DNA from: Caulobacteraceae bacterium
GTDB taxonomy: Bacteria > Pseudomonadota > Alphaproteobacteria > Caulobacterales > Caulobacteraceae
Direction of reading: 5' to 3'
Assembly (NCBI GenBank): GCA_027487945.1
Contig: JAIYCQ010000031.1
Span: 1 to 64,000 of the forward strand
DNA length: 64,000 nt
Part shown: in pieces, positions 40,091 through 50,893 of the stretch
Layout of the letters: each line of letters opens with the position of its first letter
Numbering within the stretch: position 1 is the first letter of the stretch
Program-made: the position numbers and the translations under genes
Notes under the pieces: generated by a model
Databases searched by the model: none
Told to the model about the DNA's origin: nothing
The model's input: the letters and a program-made list of their open reading frames with translations, nothing else

Positions 40091-41294
40091 GCGTCATCTC
40101 CAGTCTCCAGTCATACAGTTTGCGGGTTACGGCCATGAGGTCCGGAAGGCTTCCGGCCTCACGGGCGGCGGCCATGAGGTCGGTGAAGCGCGGGGCGCCA
40201 CGCTGGGTGCTGAGCCGGTCGAGGAAGGCGTCCAGCTGCGCCGGCTCCAGCTGGCGTGGCGCCCCGACCGCCCTGGCGGCGAGGTCGCGGCAGAGGCGGG
40301 CGTAGCCCTGCGCCATACGGTGCTCGCGGCGCGCCATGCGGATCAGGCCGGCGGTGTTCTCGACCAGCGCGCCCTTGCCCATGGCATAGGGCGGCGTGGC
40401 GCGGCGGATCGGTCCGAAGCGGACGGCGGCTGCGATGCCGGCCATCAGCGCAGCGGCGACCGCGCACAGAGTGCCGCCGAGGAACGGAGGCTCCAGCGCC
40501 AGGGCCAGCAGATTCCGCGACCGTTTGAAGCCGTGAAGGCTGACATCGAAGATCAGCGGCCCGTCCGCACGCGCCACGCCGACGATGGCGTCCGCCGCCC
40601 GCGCCGTCTGAAGGTTCTTCAGCCCCATGGTGTTGAGCAGGTCCGGGTCGGACAGGATGTAGACCTTGTCGCTCGGGGTCCGGGCCAGGATGACGCCGCC
40701 CCGGTCATCGGTGATCACGGGGATGAGCTTCGGCGCCTTGAGGGTCTGGAGCTGGTCGATCGGCCCCGCTGTTATCGTCCGGCCATCGGCGAACCGCAGC
40801 GTCGGGCGCGCCACGCCGGCCGCGCGCTCAAGCGAAGACTTTCGGCCATAGGCGGTCAGGGCGCCGCTCGCCCGCAGCTGTTCCAGGGGCGCTGCCTCCC
40901 CCTTCAGGACCCAGCCGGGACGGGCCGGCAGCGGGGCGACGAGCCACTTCGGCAGAACGACCAGCCGACGACCGTCGAAGGCCACCGACCTTATGGTCCG
41001 GGCGTCGTGATCCGGGGACGGGGTGATGACCATCAGGCCGGCGCGGCTGACGCCGGGCGTGTTGCCCCGGCTGACGATCACCGTATCGCCGAGCGACCGG
41101 AACAGCCGGACTGCGCCGGCGAAGCCGACCGCCGATTTCGACAGAGAATGGCCGCCGCCGTCGTTGCCGTTCCGCAGGCTGGGCGCGTAGACGCTGAGCA
41201 CCGCCAGAGCGGCGAAGGCCAGCACGCCGACGGCGATCATGATCAGGACCGTGCGTCCCTTGAACAGCTGTCCTTCCGTGGCGGTGACCGTCAT
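40077..41294 (-). CDS. DUF4350 domain-containing membrane protein
   Basis: Position between MoxR and DUF4129, N-terminal TM, '[35 protein letters not shown]', '[14 protein letters not shown]'. Confidence 0.83.
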   Translation of the reverse strand: MTVTATEGQLFKGRTVLIMIAVGVLAFAALAVLSVYAPSLRNGNDGGGHSLSKSAVGFAGAVRLFRSLGDTVIVSRGNTPGVSRAGLMVITPSPDHDARTIRSVAFDGRRLVVLPKWLVAPLPARPGWVLKGEAAPLEQLRASGALTAYGRKSSLERAAGVARPTLRFADGRTITAGPIDQLQTLKAPKLIPVITDDRGGVILARTPSDKVYILSDPDLLNTMGLKNLQTARAADAIVGVARADGPLIFDVSLHGFKRSRNLLALALEPPFLGGTLCAVAAALMAGIAAAVRFGPIRRATPPYAMGKGALVENTAGLIRMARREHRMAQGYARLCRDLAARAVGAPRQLEPAQLDAFLDRLSTQRGAPRFTDLMAAAREAGSLPDLMAVTRKLYDWRLEMTRASH

Positions 41295-41929
41295 GCCTCG
41301 CCTCCGAGAGCGAAGCGCTCATAGGCGCCGCGGCACAGGCTCCAGTCGGTCTCGCCCAGATCGCGGCCACCGAAGAAGCTGCGTTCGACGACCCGGGCGA
41401 TGGCGGCGAACGCCTCGCGCGCCTGGGCCGGCAGCGCGTCGAGACCGGCGATGTCGCGGCTGGTCAGGGCCGGGCGGACCAGGCCCGGGCGCTGGTCGCG
41501 GATATCCTGGACACCGCGCAGCAGCAGGAGGTGGGCGGCCTCGGCGAAGCGGCCCTCCGCGGCCAGGGCGTCGGCGTCGGCCAGCAGCACGCGCGCCTGT
41601 TCGGCGGTGGGGCGCCACGCCGCGTCCGGGCCCAGGTTCGGGCCCGGGCCGGGCGCACCCTCGTAGCGCGCCTTCACCAGACTGCGCGCGATGAGATAGA
41701 GCAGGGCGAGCACGACGGCCGCCACGACAACCCAGAACAGGACGGCGAGGACCGGCCCAAGCGAGGCGATCACGGCGGCCACCTCTTCCAGCCACTTCGG
41801 CGGCGGCGTGGGCTTGAATTGCGGAAATTCAAACTGGAGCGAGCGGTCCTGCAGCAGCTCGCGGTGGGCGTCGGAGATGTCCCGTACGCCCGTCCCGTCA
41901 ACGCCGCCAGAAGACTGATCAGGCCCCAT
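41291..41929 (-). CDS. DUF4129 domain-containing protein
   Basis: N-terminal 'AHRELLQDRSLQFEFPQ', TM, C-terminal 'RVVERSFFGGRDLGETDWSLCRGAYERFAL'. Confidence 0.85.
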   Translation of the reverse strand: MGPDQSSGGVDGTGVRDISDAHRELLQDRSLQFEFPQFKPTPPPKWLEEVAAVIASLGPVLAVLFWVVVAAVVLALLYLIARSLVKARYEGAPGPGPNLGPDAAWRPTAEQARVLLADADALAAEGRFAEAAHLLLLRGVQDIRDQRPGLVRPALTSRDIAGLDALPAQAREAFAAIARVVERSFFGGRDLGETDWSLCRGAYERFALGGEA

Positions 41930-42063
41930 CGCGACCTTGCATACACGCGCGGAGGCGGCCGGCACAATCGAGGCTTGCGCCGCCGGGGCATTAATCGACG
42001 GAGGCCGCCTTCCAAACAGTTGTTCGTCTGATAGCCTCCGCGCAAACCACGGGGAGAGACACG

Positions 42064-43011
42064 ATGATCGACAACCGCCTGACGCGCCTTCTGGGGGTGC
42101 AGTACCCCATCGTCCAGGCCCCCATGGGTTGGATCGCCCGCGCGCAGCTGGCCTCGGCGGTGTCGAACGCCGGCGGCCTCGGCATCATCGAAACCTCGTC
42201 CGGACGGCTCGACGAGGTCCGCGCCGAGGTCATCAAGATGCGCGACCTCACCGACAAGCCCTTCGGCGTCAACATCGCCCAGGCCTTCGTGCGCGACCCT
42301 GACATCGTCCAGTTTGTGATCGACCAGGGCGTCAAGTTCGTGACCACCTCGGCCGGCGATCCGCGCAAGTACTGCGAGGCGCTGAAGGGCGCCGGCCTGA
42401 CGGTGTTCCACGTCGTGCCGTCGCTGTCGGCGGCGCTGAAGGCCATCGACGCGGGCGTGGACGGCCTGGTCGTCGAGGGCGGCGAGGGCGGCGGCTTCAA
42501 GAACCCGCGCGACGTGGCCCTGATGGTGCTGCTGCCGCTGATCGCCAGCAAGACCAACCTGCCGATCATCGCCGCCGGCGGCATGCTCGACGGCCGCACC
42601 ATGGCCGCCGCCTTCGCGCTGGGCGCCGAAGGTATCCAGATGGGCACGCGGATGGTCAGCGCCGCCGAGTCGCCGGTGCACCAGAACTGGAAGGACGCCA
42701 TCGTGAACGCCGCCGAGACCGACACGGTGTTCCTCAACCGCTTCGGCCCCGGCCCGGCGCTGCGGGCGCTGCGCACCAACAAGACCACCGAGATGGAGAT
42801 CAACCCGCCGGAAGCCGGCGCGATGCCCGAGATGGCCCGGGCGCTGGACCTCTACTTCGGCGGTGACATGGAGGCCTCGATCGCCCTGTCTGGCCAGGTC
42901 GCCGGCCGTATCGACAGCGTCCGCCCTGTGGCCGACATCATTCGCGACACCGTCGAGGAGTTCCACGCCTGTTGCGCGGATCTGGGCAAGCAGTACGGCG
43001 TGAGATCGTGA
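42064..43011 (+). CDS. Nitronate monooxygenase (2-nitropropane dioxygenase family)
   Basis: 'LLGVQYPIVQAPMGWIARAQLASAVSNAGGLGIIETSSG', 'DGLVVEGGEGGGFKNP', 'LPIIAAGGMLDGRTMAAAFALGAEGIQMGTRMV'. Confidence 0.95.
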   Translation: MIDNRLTRLLGVQYPIVQAPMGWIARAQLASAVSNAGGLGIIETSSGRLDEVRAEVIKMRDLTDKPFGVNIAQAFVRDPDIVQFVIDQGVKFVTTSAGDPRKYCEALKGAGLTVFHVVPSLSAALKAIDAGVDGLVVEGGEGGGFKNPRDVALMVLLPLIASKTNLPIIAAGGMLDGRTMAAAFALGAEGIQMGTRMVSAAESPVHQNWKDAIVNAAETDTVFLNRFGPGPALRALRTNKTTEMEINPPEAGAMPEMARALDLYFGGDMEASIALSGQVAGRIDSVRPVADIIRDTVEEFHACCADLGKQYGVRS

Positions 43012-43147
43012 GATCGGGGACGGTTTGGGGCGTTCCCTGAAGGGGCGCCTTAAACTGTCCCCTGCCGTTGCGGCCGCCCTCGCCGCATGCCACCGTCACG
43101 CCCGACCGGAACCGACAGAGTCCCGGCGAGGGAACGGGAGGACGCCC

Positions 43148-44428
43148 ATGGGGCAGGGCATGCGCCGCATCTTCAGCGGTCTGACAGCGGCGACCGCGCT
43201 CGTGCTGGGCGCCTGTGGCGGAGGCGGCACGGCGGCCAGGCCGGATACCACCTATCAGGAAACCCTGATCCAGCAGCTGATCGACGCCAAGCCGGGCGAC
43301 GTGATCAGCGTCCCGGCCGGCGTCTATGCGATTGATCGCGGGCTGAGCCTGGACGTGGACGGGGTCACCATCCGGGGCGCCGGGATGGACAAGACCATCC
43401 TGACCTTCAAGGGGCAGACGGCGGGCGCGGAAGGGCTGCTGGTCAACGCCTCCAACTTCACGATCGAGGATCTGGCTCTCGAGGACGCCAAGGGCGACGC
43501 GCTCAAGGTCAACGAGGCCGAGAATGTCATCATCCGCCGCGTCCGGGCCGAATGGACCGGCGGGCCGAAGACCAGCAACGGCGCCTATGGTCTGTATCCG
43601 GTGCAGGTGAAAAACCTGCTGATCGAGGACAGCGTCGCCATCGGCGCCTCCGACGCCGGCATCTATGTCGGGCAGTCTCAGAATGTCGTGGTCCGCCGCA
43701 ACCGCGCGGAGTTCAATGTCGCCGGGATTGAGATCGAGAACACCCAGAACGCTGATGTCTATGACAACCTGGCGACCAACAACACCGGCGGCATCCTGGT
43801 GTTCAACATGCCCAACCTGAAGGTCGCGGGCTTCGGCACGCGTATCTTCCGCAACCGGGCCGTGGGCAACAACACCGCCAACTTCGGCCGCAAGGGCACG
43901 GCGGTCGCTTCGGTGCCCGCCGGCACCGGGGTGATCATCAATTCCAACGACAAGGTCGAGATCTTCGACAACGAGATCGGCGGCAACAACACCGCCAACG
44001 TCATCGTCTCCAGCTTCTTTTCCGCCGGATACAAGGCGGGCGAGGGGACGTCGGCCACCTTCGACCCCTTCCCCGAGAGTATCTTCATCCACGACAACCG
44101 CTTCTCGCCGGGCGGCGGCAAGCCGGACGGGGTGGAGCTGCAGGCGCTGCGCGTGGCGCTGTTCGGGCTGAGCGGCGCCCTGCCGGACGTCCTGTGGGAC
44201 GGCTATGTCGACAGGGCCAAGTTCGTCGACGGCAAGCCGGATCCGGCCCTTGCGGTCTGCGTCGACAACGGCGCGGCCCAGGTCCTGAACGCCGACATGC
44301 CGAACAAGGCGAAGGCCCCGAAGGTGGTCGAGCTGCGCTGCGCCCTGCCGCGCCTGCCGGCCGCCGACGTCGACTTCGCGGGACCGATCCCGGCGGAGTC
44401 GAAGATCCCGGCGCCCGGCAAGTCGTGA
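43148..44428 (+). CDS. Right-handed parallel beta-helix repeat lipoprotein
   Basis: Lipobox-like 'ATALVLGACGGGG'; repeats 'GVTIRGAGMDKTILTFKG', 'NVIIRRVRAEWTGG', 'NLLIEDSVAIGASDAGIYVGQSQNVVVRRNRAEFNVAGIEIENTQNADVYDNLATNNTGGILVF'. Confidence 0.92.
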   Translation: MGQGMRRIFSGLTAATALVLGACGGGGTAARPDTTYQETLIQQLIDAKPGDVISVPAGVYAIDRGLSLDVDGVTIRGAGMDKTILTFKGQTAGAEGLLVNASNFTIEDLALEDAKGDALKVNEAENVIIRRVRAEWTGGPKTSNGAYGLYPVQVKNLLIEDSVAIGASDAGIYVGQSQNVVVRRNRAEFNVAGIEIENTQNADVYDNLATNNTGGILVFNMPNLKVAGFGTRIFRNRAVGNNTANFGRKGTAVASVPAGTGVIINSNDKVEIFDNEIGGNNTANVIVSSFFSAGYKAGEGTSATFDPFPESIFIHDNRFSPGGGKPDGVELQALRVALFGLSGALPDVLWDGYVDRAKFVDGKPDPALAVCVDNGAAQVLNADMPNKAKAPKVVELRCALPRLPAADVDFAGPIPAESKIPAPGKS

Positions 44429-45531
44429 TCCGCCTCGCCGTCGCTCTGCTGGCCCTGGCGCTCGCGGCCTGTTCGCCGCGCGCGCTGGAGCCGCGCTTCA
44501 TCGCCGAGGGTCTGCCGGAAGACCTCGCGGACTGGGGCATGCTGGGCGTGCGCGACGGCCGGCTGGTGCTGGCCGGCGGCGCGCAACCCTACGAGCTGAA
44601 CACCCCGTTGTTCACCGACTACGCCGGCAAGCTGCGCACCGTCTGGATGCCGGAGGGGCAGGGCGCGACCTGGTCCGACAGCGGACCATTCGACTTCCCG
44701 GTCGGGACAGTGATCACCAAGACCTTCTTCTACGTCAGGGGCGCCGACGGCCCGGTCGCGCCGGGCGATAGCCTGGGCCTGGCGGAGACCGGCGAAGGGC
44801 TGGACCTCGAGAAGGTGCGGCTGATCGAGACCCGCCTGCTCGTACGCCGGGCCGACGGCTGGGTCGCGCTGCCCTACGTCTGGTCTGATGATCAGAGGAC
44901 CGCGACCCTGAAGCGCACCGGCCAGCCGGTCCCGCTCACCCTGGCCCGGGGCGGGCGCCGCGACCGCTTCACCTACCAGGTTCCGAACGTGAACCAGTGC
45001 GTCGGCTGCCACGGGACAAACCACGCGACCAAGGCGCTGCAGCCGATCGGACTGCAGGCCCGCCACCTGGACCGCGACGTCACGGTGGCCGGGGCGGGCT
45101 TCAACCAGCTGGCCCGGCTGGAGGCCATCGGCTATCTGCGCGGCCTGCCGGAGCAGCGCCCGGCTCCGGCGGCCGACTGGCTGGACGAGGCCCTGCCCGT
45201 GGACGCCCGCGCCCGCGCCTGGCTCGATATCAACTGCGCCCACTGCCACAGCCCGACCGGTCCGGCCGACACCTCGGGCCTCTATCTGACGCGCGAGGCG
45301 GGCGGGCCGCAGCTGGGCCTTTGCAAGCCGCCGATCGCCGCAGGGCAGGGGACCGGCGGATTCCGCTACGGGATCCATCCGGGCAGGCCCGAGGAGTCGA
45401 TCCTGGTCTATCGCACGGCCTCCCTCGATCCCGGGGCGATGATGCCGGAACTGGGCCGGGCCCTGGCCCAGGACGAGGCCGTCGCGCTGTTGCGGCGCTG
45501 GGTGGCGGCCATGCCCGGCGGGTGCGGCTGA
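44425..45531 (+). CDS. SO2930-type diheme c-type cytochrome
   Basis: Lipobox 'LALAACS', '[13 protein letters not shown]', heme motifs 'CVGCH' and 'CAHCH'; downstream of and overlapping the beta-helix gene. GTG start. Confidence 0.9.
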   Translation: MIRLAVALLALALAACSPRALEPRFIAEGLPEDLADWGMLGVRDGRLVLAGGAQPYELNTPLFTDYAGKLRTVWMPEGQGATWSDSGPFDFPVGTVITKTFFYVRGADGPVAPGDSLGLAETGEGLDLEKVRLIETRLLVRRADGWVALPYVWSDDQRTATLKRTGQPVPLTLARGGRRDRFTYQVPNVNQCVGCHGTNHATKALQPIGLQARHLDRDVTVAGAGFNQLARLEAIGYLRGLPEQRPAPAADWLDEALPVDARARAWLDINCAHCHSPTGPADTSGLYLTREAGGPQLGLCKPPIAAGQGTGGFRYGIHPGRPEESILVYRTASLDPGAMMPELGRALAQDEAVALLRRWVAAMPGGCG

Positions 45532-45533
45532 TC

Positions 45534-46517
45534 ATGGACGCGGATCGGCCATGGGTCTCGATCCAGCACCTGCGGGCCATGGCCGCCCTCTCGGTCGCCC
45601 TGTTTCATGCCTGCCAGTGGTCGCAGATCGACTTCAGCATCGGCGCGGCCGGGGTCGACCTGTTCTTCGTGATCAGCGGCTTTGTCATGTGGACGGTGAC
45701 CGCCGGCCGGGACGCGGCGCCGCTCGCCTTCCTCCGGCGCCGCGTGATCCGGGTGGCGCCCCTCTACTGGGTCGTCACCCTGGGTCTGGTGGCGGGGGCG
45801 GTCGCCTTCCCCCAGCGTTTCCCCGAGGTCGACGCCCGGCCGGACCATGTGCTGCTGTCTCTGGCCTTCATCCAGCACATGAACCCGGACGGCCAGCCCT
45901 TCCCGGTGCTCGCCCCCGGCTGGACCCTGAACTACGAGGCGGTCTTCTATCTGGTCTTCGCAAGCACCCTGATCCTGCCGGTCCGCCGCCGGATCGCCGC
46001 CCTGACCATGGCGCTGGCGGTGTTGTCGCTGGCCGGTTTCGCCTGGCCGCCAGGCTATGTGATGCTGCTGAATCCGATGTTCCTGCAGTTCCTGGCCGGG
46101 GTGTGGCTGGCGCGCCTGGCGCAGGAGGGGCTGCTGCCCGAGCGCGCCATCGGCTGGCTGCTGCTGGGGCTGGGCCTCGCCCTGTTCCTGCTGCTCTGGC
46201 TGTCGGCGATCGATCCCGATCTCTGGCGGCCGATGATCTGGGGCGCGCCGGCGGCGCTGGTCGTTGCGGGCGCGGTCACTATCGAGGCGGATGGAGGATG
46301 GCCGGACTGGCCGTGGCTGGGGCTGCTGGGCGACGCCTCCTACTCCCTCTACCTGACCCACACCCTGACGATCGGCGCCCTGGCCATGACCATCGGCGCC
46401 TGGAATCCGCCGGTCTTCGTGCCCCTGGCGATGATCGTCGGGACGGCCGGGGGACTGGCGACCTACCTGTGGCTCGAGCGGCCAATGCTCGCCTGGTTGC
46501 GTCAACGCCTTGCATGA
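45534..46517 (+). CDS. Acyltransferase 3 family membrane protein
   Basis: '[18 protein letters not shown]', '[14 protein letters not shown]', '[17 protein letters not shown]', '[13 protein letters not shown]'. Confidence 0.94.
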   Translation: MDADRPWVSIQHLRAMAALSVALFHACQWSQIDFSIGAAGVDLFFVISGFVMWTVTAGRDAAPLAFLRRRVIRVAPLYWVVTLGLVAGAVAFPQRFPEVDARPDHVLLSLAFIQHMNPDGQPFPVLAPGWTLNYEAVFYLVFASTLILPVRRRIAALTMALAVLSLAGFAWPPGYVMLLNPMFLQFLAGVWLARLAQEGLLPERAIGWLLLGLGLALFLLLWLSAIDPDLWRPMIWGAPAALVVAGAVTIEADGGWPDWPWLGLLGDASYSLYLTHTLTIGALAMTIGAWNPPVFVPLAMIVGTAGGLATYLWLERPMLAWLRQRLA

Positions 46518-46570
46518 CCCCACGGAGCGTTCGCATACTCATTGCGACTCTGCGCGCAAGACGCGGGGCA

Positions 46571-48703
46571 ATGAGGAGACGACGGATGAGGCGCATCGCC
46601 CTGACGGCCGCACTAGCGGTCGCGACCCTGCTTGCCGGCTGCGGCAGCGGCACGGCTGACGTTGACGGCAAGCGGATCGCCGCAGCCGATCAGGCGCCGG
46701 GCGAATGGCTCACCCACGGCCGCACCTACGGCGAGCAGCGCTTCAGCCCCCTCACGCAGATCAGCAAGACGACGGTCAAGGACCTGGGCCTGGCCTGGAG
46801 CTATGACCTGCCGGAAAACCGCGGCATCGAGGCGACGCCGCTGGTTGCTGACGGGGTGATGTACACCACCTCGTCCTGGTCGATCGTCAGGGCCTTCGAT
46901 GCGAAGACCGGCGAGCTGCTCTGGGAACATGACCCGCAGGTCCCCCGCAAGACGGGCGTCAAGGCCTGCTGCGACAGCGTCAACCGCGGCGTCGCCCTGT
47001 GGCAGGGCCGCGTCTACTTCGGGGCCCTGGACGGACGGCTGATCTCGCTGGATGCGAAGACTGGCAAGAAGGTCTGGGAGGTCGTCACCGTCGACCAGAG
47101 CAAGCCCTACACCATCACCGGCGCGCCCCGGATCGTGAAGGGCAAGGTCCTGATCGGCAACGGCGGCGCAGAGCTGGGCGTGCGCGGCTATCTCTCGGCC
47201 TATGATGCGAAGACCGGCAAGATGGCCTGGCGCTTCTACACCGTGCCCGGCAAGGACCCCACGGACGGCGCGGCCTCGGACGAGGCCATGAAGATCGCCC
47301 GCCCGACCTGGAACGGAGAGTTCTGGAAGACCGGCGCCGGCGGCACGGTCTGGGACTCGATGGCCTATGACCCGGATCTGGACCTGCTCTACATCGGCGT
47401 CGGCAACGGCTCGCCCTGGAACCGCGACATCCGCTCGCCCGGCGGCGGCGACAACCTGTTCCTGTCCTCGATCGTGGCCCTCAAGCCGGACACCGGCCAG
47501 TACGTCTGGCACTACCAGACCACCCCGGGCGAAAGCTGGGACTACACCGCCACCCAGCACATCATCCTCGCGGACCTGACCCTCGGCGGTAAGCCGGTCA
47601 AGGCCCTGATGCAGGCGCCCAAGAACGGCTTCTTCTATGTGCTCGACCGGGCGACCGGGAAGCTGATCTCGGCGAAGAACTATGTGCCCCAGACCTGGGC
47701 GACCGGCGTCGACATGACCACGGGGCGGCCGATCGAGACGCCCAACGCCCGCTACGGCAAGGGCATGAACCTCGGCATGCCGGGCCCGCTGGGCGGCCAC
47801 AACTGGCAGCCCATGGCCTTCAACCCCGGCACCGGCCTCGTCTACATCCCGGCCCAGGAGATCCCGTTCCCCTACATGCAGCCGGGCGGGGCCAACGCCA
47901 ACTTCCGCTACCAGCCCGGGGTCTGGAACGTCGGCGTCGATGTGCTGATCGCCGGCCTTCCGGATGACGAGGCGGCGCTCAAGGCGATCCGCTCCAGCCT
48001 GAAGGGTCGATTGATCGCCTGGGATCCGGTCACCCAGACCGAGAAGTGGTCGGTGCCCCATGGCGGGCCCTGGAACGGCGGCGTCCTCACCACGGCCGGC
48101 GGCCTGGTCTTCCAGGGCTCGGCCACCGGCGAGTTCGCGGCCTATGACGCCGCCACCGGCGGCAAGCTCTGGTCCTTCGACACCCAGACCGGCGTGGTCG
48201 CCCCCTCGATGACCTACGAGATCGACGGCGAGCAGTATGTCGCCCTGATGGCCGGCTGGGGCGGCGGCTTCGCCCTGACCGCCGGGGCCGGTGTCGATCC
48301 GCGCTCGGAAGGCCCGCGCCGCCTGCTGGTCTTCAAGCTGGGCGGGAAGAAGACTCTCCCCCCGCGGCCGGTCTCGACCCGCGAGTTCCCGGACCTGCCG
48401 CCCGTCACGGCCACCCCGCAGCAGATCGCGGCCGGCAACCTCACCTTCGCCAACTACTGCTCGGTCTGTCACGGCGCGAGCGCGGTGTCGGACTTCTCGA
48501 TCCCCGACCTGCGGTTCTCGCCGGTGACGACGGATGCCGCGGTCTGGAAGGGCGTGGTCATCGACGGAGACCGGGTCGACAACGGCATGGTCTCCTTCGC
48601 GAGGTACATGACCCCGGCCCAGGCCGAGGAGGTGCGCCAGTACGTTCTTTCCCTGGCCACCACGCAGAAGGCGAGGATGGCGGCGGCGAAGCCGGCGAAG
48701 TAG
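46571..48703 (+). CDS. PQQ-dependent dehydrogenase, methanol/ethanol family (quinohemoprotein alcohol dehydrogenase)
   Basis: '[53 protein letters not shown]', vicinal '[10 protein letters not shown]', '[49 protein letters not shown]', C-terminal 'CSVCHG' heme motif. Confidence 0.95.
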   Translation: MRRRRMRRIALTAALAVATLLAGCGSGTADVDGKRIAAADQAPGEWLTHGRTYGEQRFSPLTQISKTTVKDLGLAWSYDLPENRGIEATPLVADGVMYTTSSWSIVRAFDAKTGELLWEHDPQVPRKTGVKACCDSVNRGVALWQGRVYFGALDGRLISLDAKTGKKVWEVVTVDQSKPYTITGAPRIVKGKVLIGNGGAELGVRGYLSAYDAKTGKMAWRFYTVPGKDPTDGAASDEAMKIARPTWNGEFWKTGAGGTVWDSMAYDPDLDLLYIGVGNGSPWNRDIRSPGGGDNLFLSSIVALKPDTGQYVWHYQTTPGESWDYTATQHIILADLTLGGKPVKALMQAPKNGFFYVLDRATGKLISAKNYVPQTWATGVDMTTGRPIETPNARYGKGMNLGMPGPLGGHNWQPMAFNPGTGLVYIPAQEIPFPYMQPGGANANFRYQPGVWNVGVDVLIAGLPDDEAALKAIRSSLKGRLIAWDPVTQTEKWSVPHGGPWNGGVLTTAGGLVFQGSATGEFAAYDAATGGKLWSFDTQTGVVAPSMTYEIDGEQYVALMAGWGGGFALTAGAGVDPRSEGPRRLLVFKLGGKKTLPPRPVSTREFPDLPPVTATPQQIAAGNLTFANYCSVCHGASAVSDFSIPDLRFSPVTTDAAVWKGVVIDGDRVDNGMVSFARYMTPAQAEEVRQYVLSLATTQKARMAAAKPAK

Positions 48704-48712
48704 AGGAGGCGT

Positions 48713-50812
48713 ATGGTCCTCTTCTTCGCTGAACTGCCGCCCGCGCCCGCTCCGGCTGCCGAGGAGACGATCCTCGCCAATGTGCCGTGCAGCGATCGGC
48801 CGGCATTCGTGGCCGGTGGCCGGATCGTCTGCACTCCACCGGACGAGGTGGCGGCTGTCACTGTGACGGCCGCCCGGCTCGCGGCCTCGCCCATTGACGC
48901 TGCGTTCAGCGTCGTCGCCATTGACCCGGCCGCGATGGCGGCGGCCGCCCGGGTGGACGAGGCCCTGACTCTGGTCCCCGGCGTGCAGCTCTTCCGGCGG
49001 ACGTCGAGCGTCGCCTCCAATCCCACCACCCAGGGCATGACCGTCCGGGCCGTGGCCGGCTCCGGCGCGGGCCGGGCGCTGGTGACCCTGGACGGCGTGC
49101 CGCAGGGCGATCCCTTCGGCGGGTGGGTGATCTGGTCCGCCTTGCCCCCGGCGTCGATCGAGGGCGCACTGGTCGTCCGTGGGGCCGGGGCTGGCCCCTA
49201 TGGCGCGGGAGCGCTCACCGGAACCGTGCAACTGCTGGAGCGCTCGCGCCTGCCGGAGGGCGGCCAGTATGAGGCGTTCGCGGGTGAGGCCGGCCTTCGT
49301 GGAGGCCAGTTCGCCGTCGCCCTGCGCGACGTGGCGGTGTTTGGCGCCGCGCAGTCCACCGACGGCTGGATCCCGGTCGGCGCCGGGCGTGGCGCCGCCG
49401 ATGCGCCGCTGGCCTTCGAGGCCTCATCCCTGGCGCTCCGCTGGTCGCCGGAATGGACCGGCGGGGACCTGTCGCTGCGGCTGGCGGGCTACCGAGAGGC
49501 GCGGGAGAGCGGCCTCGTCGGCGCCAGTTCCCGGGCCTCGGGCCTTTCGACCTCCGCCACCCTGACCGGCGCCTCGCCCGGCATCGGCAACGAATGGCGA
49601 CTGCAGGCCTGGGCGAAGGCGAGCGACTTCGAGAACAGCTCCGTCGCCGTTGGGGCCGGCCGCGCCTTCACCACCCCGGCCAGCGTGCAGTTCGGCACGC
49701 CGGCCATTGGCCTGGGCGTCAACGCCGCCCTCCGGCACAATACGGGCGACGGCGGATGGGAGCTGGGCGCCGACGTCCGCTACGCCGACGGCGAGACCCG
49801 CGAACGCTTCCGCTACATGGCCGGGGCGTTCACGCGCGGTCGGGTGGCCGGCGGCTCCCAGTATGTCGCCGGGATCTACGGCGAAGCCTGGCGGGTCAGC
49901 GGCGACTGGCTGCTGACCGGCGGTCTGCGGCTCGACCGCTGGGCCAGCTTCGACGGCGAGCGGGGCGAGCGCGACCTGGCGACCTCTGCGACGACCCTGG
50001 ACCTGCGCCCAGACGACGCCGACGGCCTGCAGCCGACCGCCCGGGCCGCCGTCCGCCGCGACCTCGGCGAGGGCTTCCTGCGCGCCGCCGCCTATACCGG
50101 CTTCCGGCCGCCGACCCTGAACGAGTTGCACCGGCCGTTCCGGGTCGGCAACGACATCACCGAGGCCAACGCCGGTCTCGAACCTGAAGTGCTCTACGGC
50201 CTCGAATTTGGTGTCGGCGGGGAGGGCGCGGTCGACTGGTCGGCCACCCTGTTCGCCAACCGGCTGGAGGGCGCTGTGACCAACGTCACCATCGGGGTCG
50301 GCCCCGGCGTCTTTCCGGTCGCCGGCTTTGTCCCGGCCGGCGGCGTGCTGCGCCAGCGCCAGAACGCGGGCGACGTCGACGCCTGGGGGCTGGAGGCGGA
50401 CCTTGGCTGGGCGGTGAGCGACCAGCTGCGGCTGACTCTGTCGGGTGCCTGGACCCGGGCCGAGGTCGACGGCGGCTCGGCGGCGCCGCAGCTGACCGGC
50501 CTGCGCCCGGCCCAGACGCCGGAGCTGGCGATCAGCGCCGAGGCCGTCTGGACGCCTGTCGCGCCGCTGACCCTGCGACTGGCCGTGCGGCACGAGGGCG
50601 ACCGCTTCGACGACGATCTCAACAGCCGCGTCCTGTCGGCGGCGACCTCGGCCGATCTGCGTCTCGACTGGCGGGTGACCCCGACCGTCGACCTCTACGT
50701 CGCCGGCGACAACATCACCGACGCCGCCGTCGAGACCGCCCAGACCTTCGACGGTATCGAAAGCTACGACCAGCCGCGGACCGTCCGGGTGGGGGTGGTC
50801 TGGCGGCCTTAG
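48713..50812 (+). CDS. TonB-dependent outer-membrane receptor
   Basis: Plug 'VDEALTLVPGVQLFRRTSSVASNPTTQGMTVRAVAGSGAGRALVTLDGVPQGDPFGGWVIWSALP', C-terminal beta-barrel 'VDLYVAGDNITDAAVETAQTFDGIESYDQPRTVRVGVVWRP'. Confidence 0.93.
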   Translation: MVLFFAELPPAPAPAAEETILANVPCSDRPAFVAGGRIVCTPPDEVAAVTVTAARLAASPIDAAFSVVAIDPAAMAAAARVDEALTLVPGVQLFRRTSSVASNPTTQGMTVRAVAGSGAGRALVTLDGVPQGDPFGGWVIWSALPPASIEGALVVRGAGAGPYGAGALTGTVQLLERSRLPEGGQYEAFAGEAGLRGGQFAVALRDVAVFGAAQSTDGWIPVGAGRGAADAPLAFEASSLALRWSPEWTGGDLSLRLAGYREARESGLVGASSRASGLSTSATLTGASPGIGNEWRLQAWAKASDFENSSVAVGAGRAFTTPASVQFGTPAIGLGVNAALRHNTGDGGWELGADVRYADGETRERFRYMAGAFTRGRVAGGSQYVAGIYGEAWRVSGDWLLTGGLRLDRWASFDGERGERDLATSATTLDLRPDDADGLQPTARAAVRRDLGEGFLRAAAYTGFRPPTLNELHRPFRVGNDITEANAGLEPEVLYGLEFGVGGEGAVDWSATLFANRLEGAVTNVTIGVGPGVFPVAGFVPAGGVLRQRQNAGDVDAWGLEADLGWAVSDQLRLTLSGAWTRAEVDGGSAAPQLTGLRPAQTPELAISAEAVWTPVAPLTLRLAVRHEGDRFDDDLNSRVLSAATSADLRLDWRVTPTVDLYVAGDNITDAAVETAQTFDGIESYDQPRTVRVGVVWRP

Positions 50813-50893
50813 CGCGTTTCCTTCCCCCCTCCAGGGGGAAGGGGGCGGTCATCTACCCCTTGACGCCCCCACCCCTGTCGCCGATTGCGGGGC

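Noticed and set aside
45551-46570. Upstream extension of the PQQ dehydrogenase ORF (1050 aa)
   Set aside because: It overlaps the acyltransferase gene in another frame; the signal peptide/lipobox sequence starts at about 46571-46586.
46613-49231. 872-aa minus-strand ORF
   Set aside because: Antisense to the clearly homologous PQQ dehydrogenase and TonB receptor genes; low-complexity composition typical of a spurious high-GC ORF.
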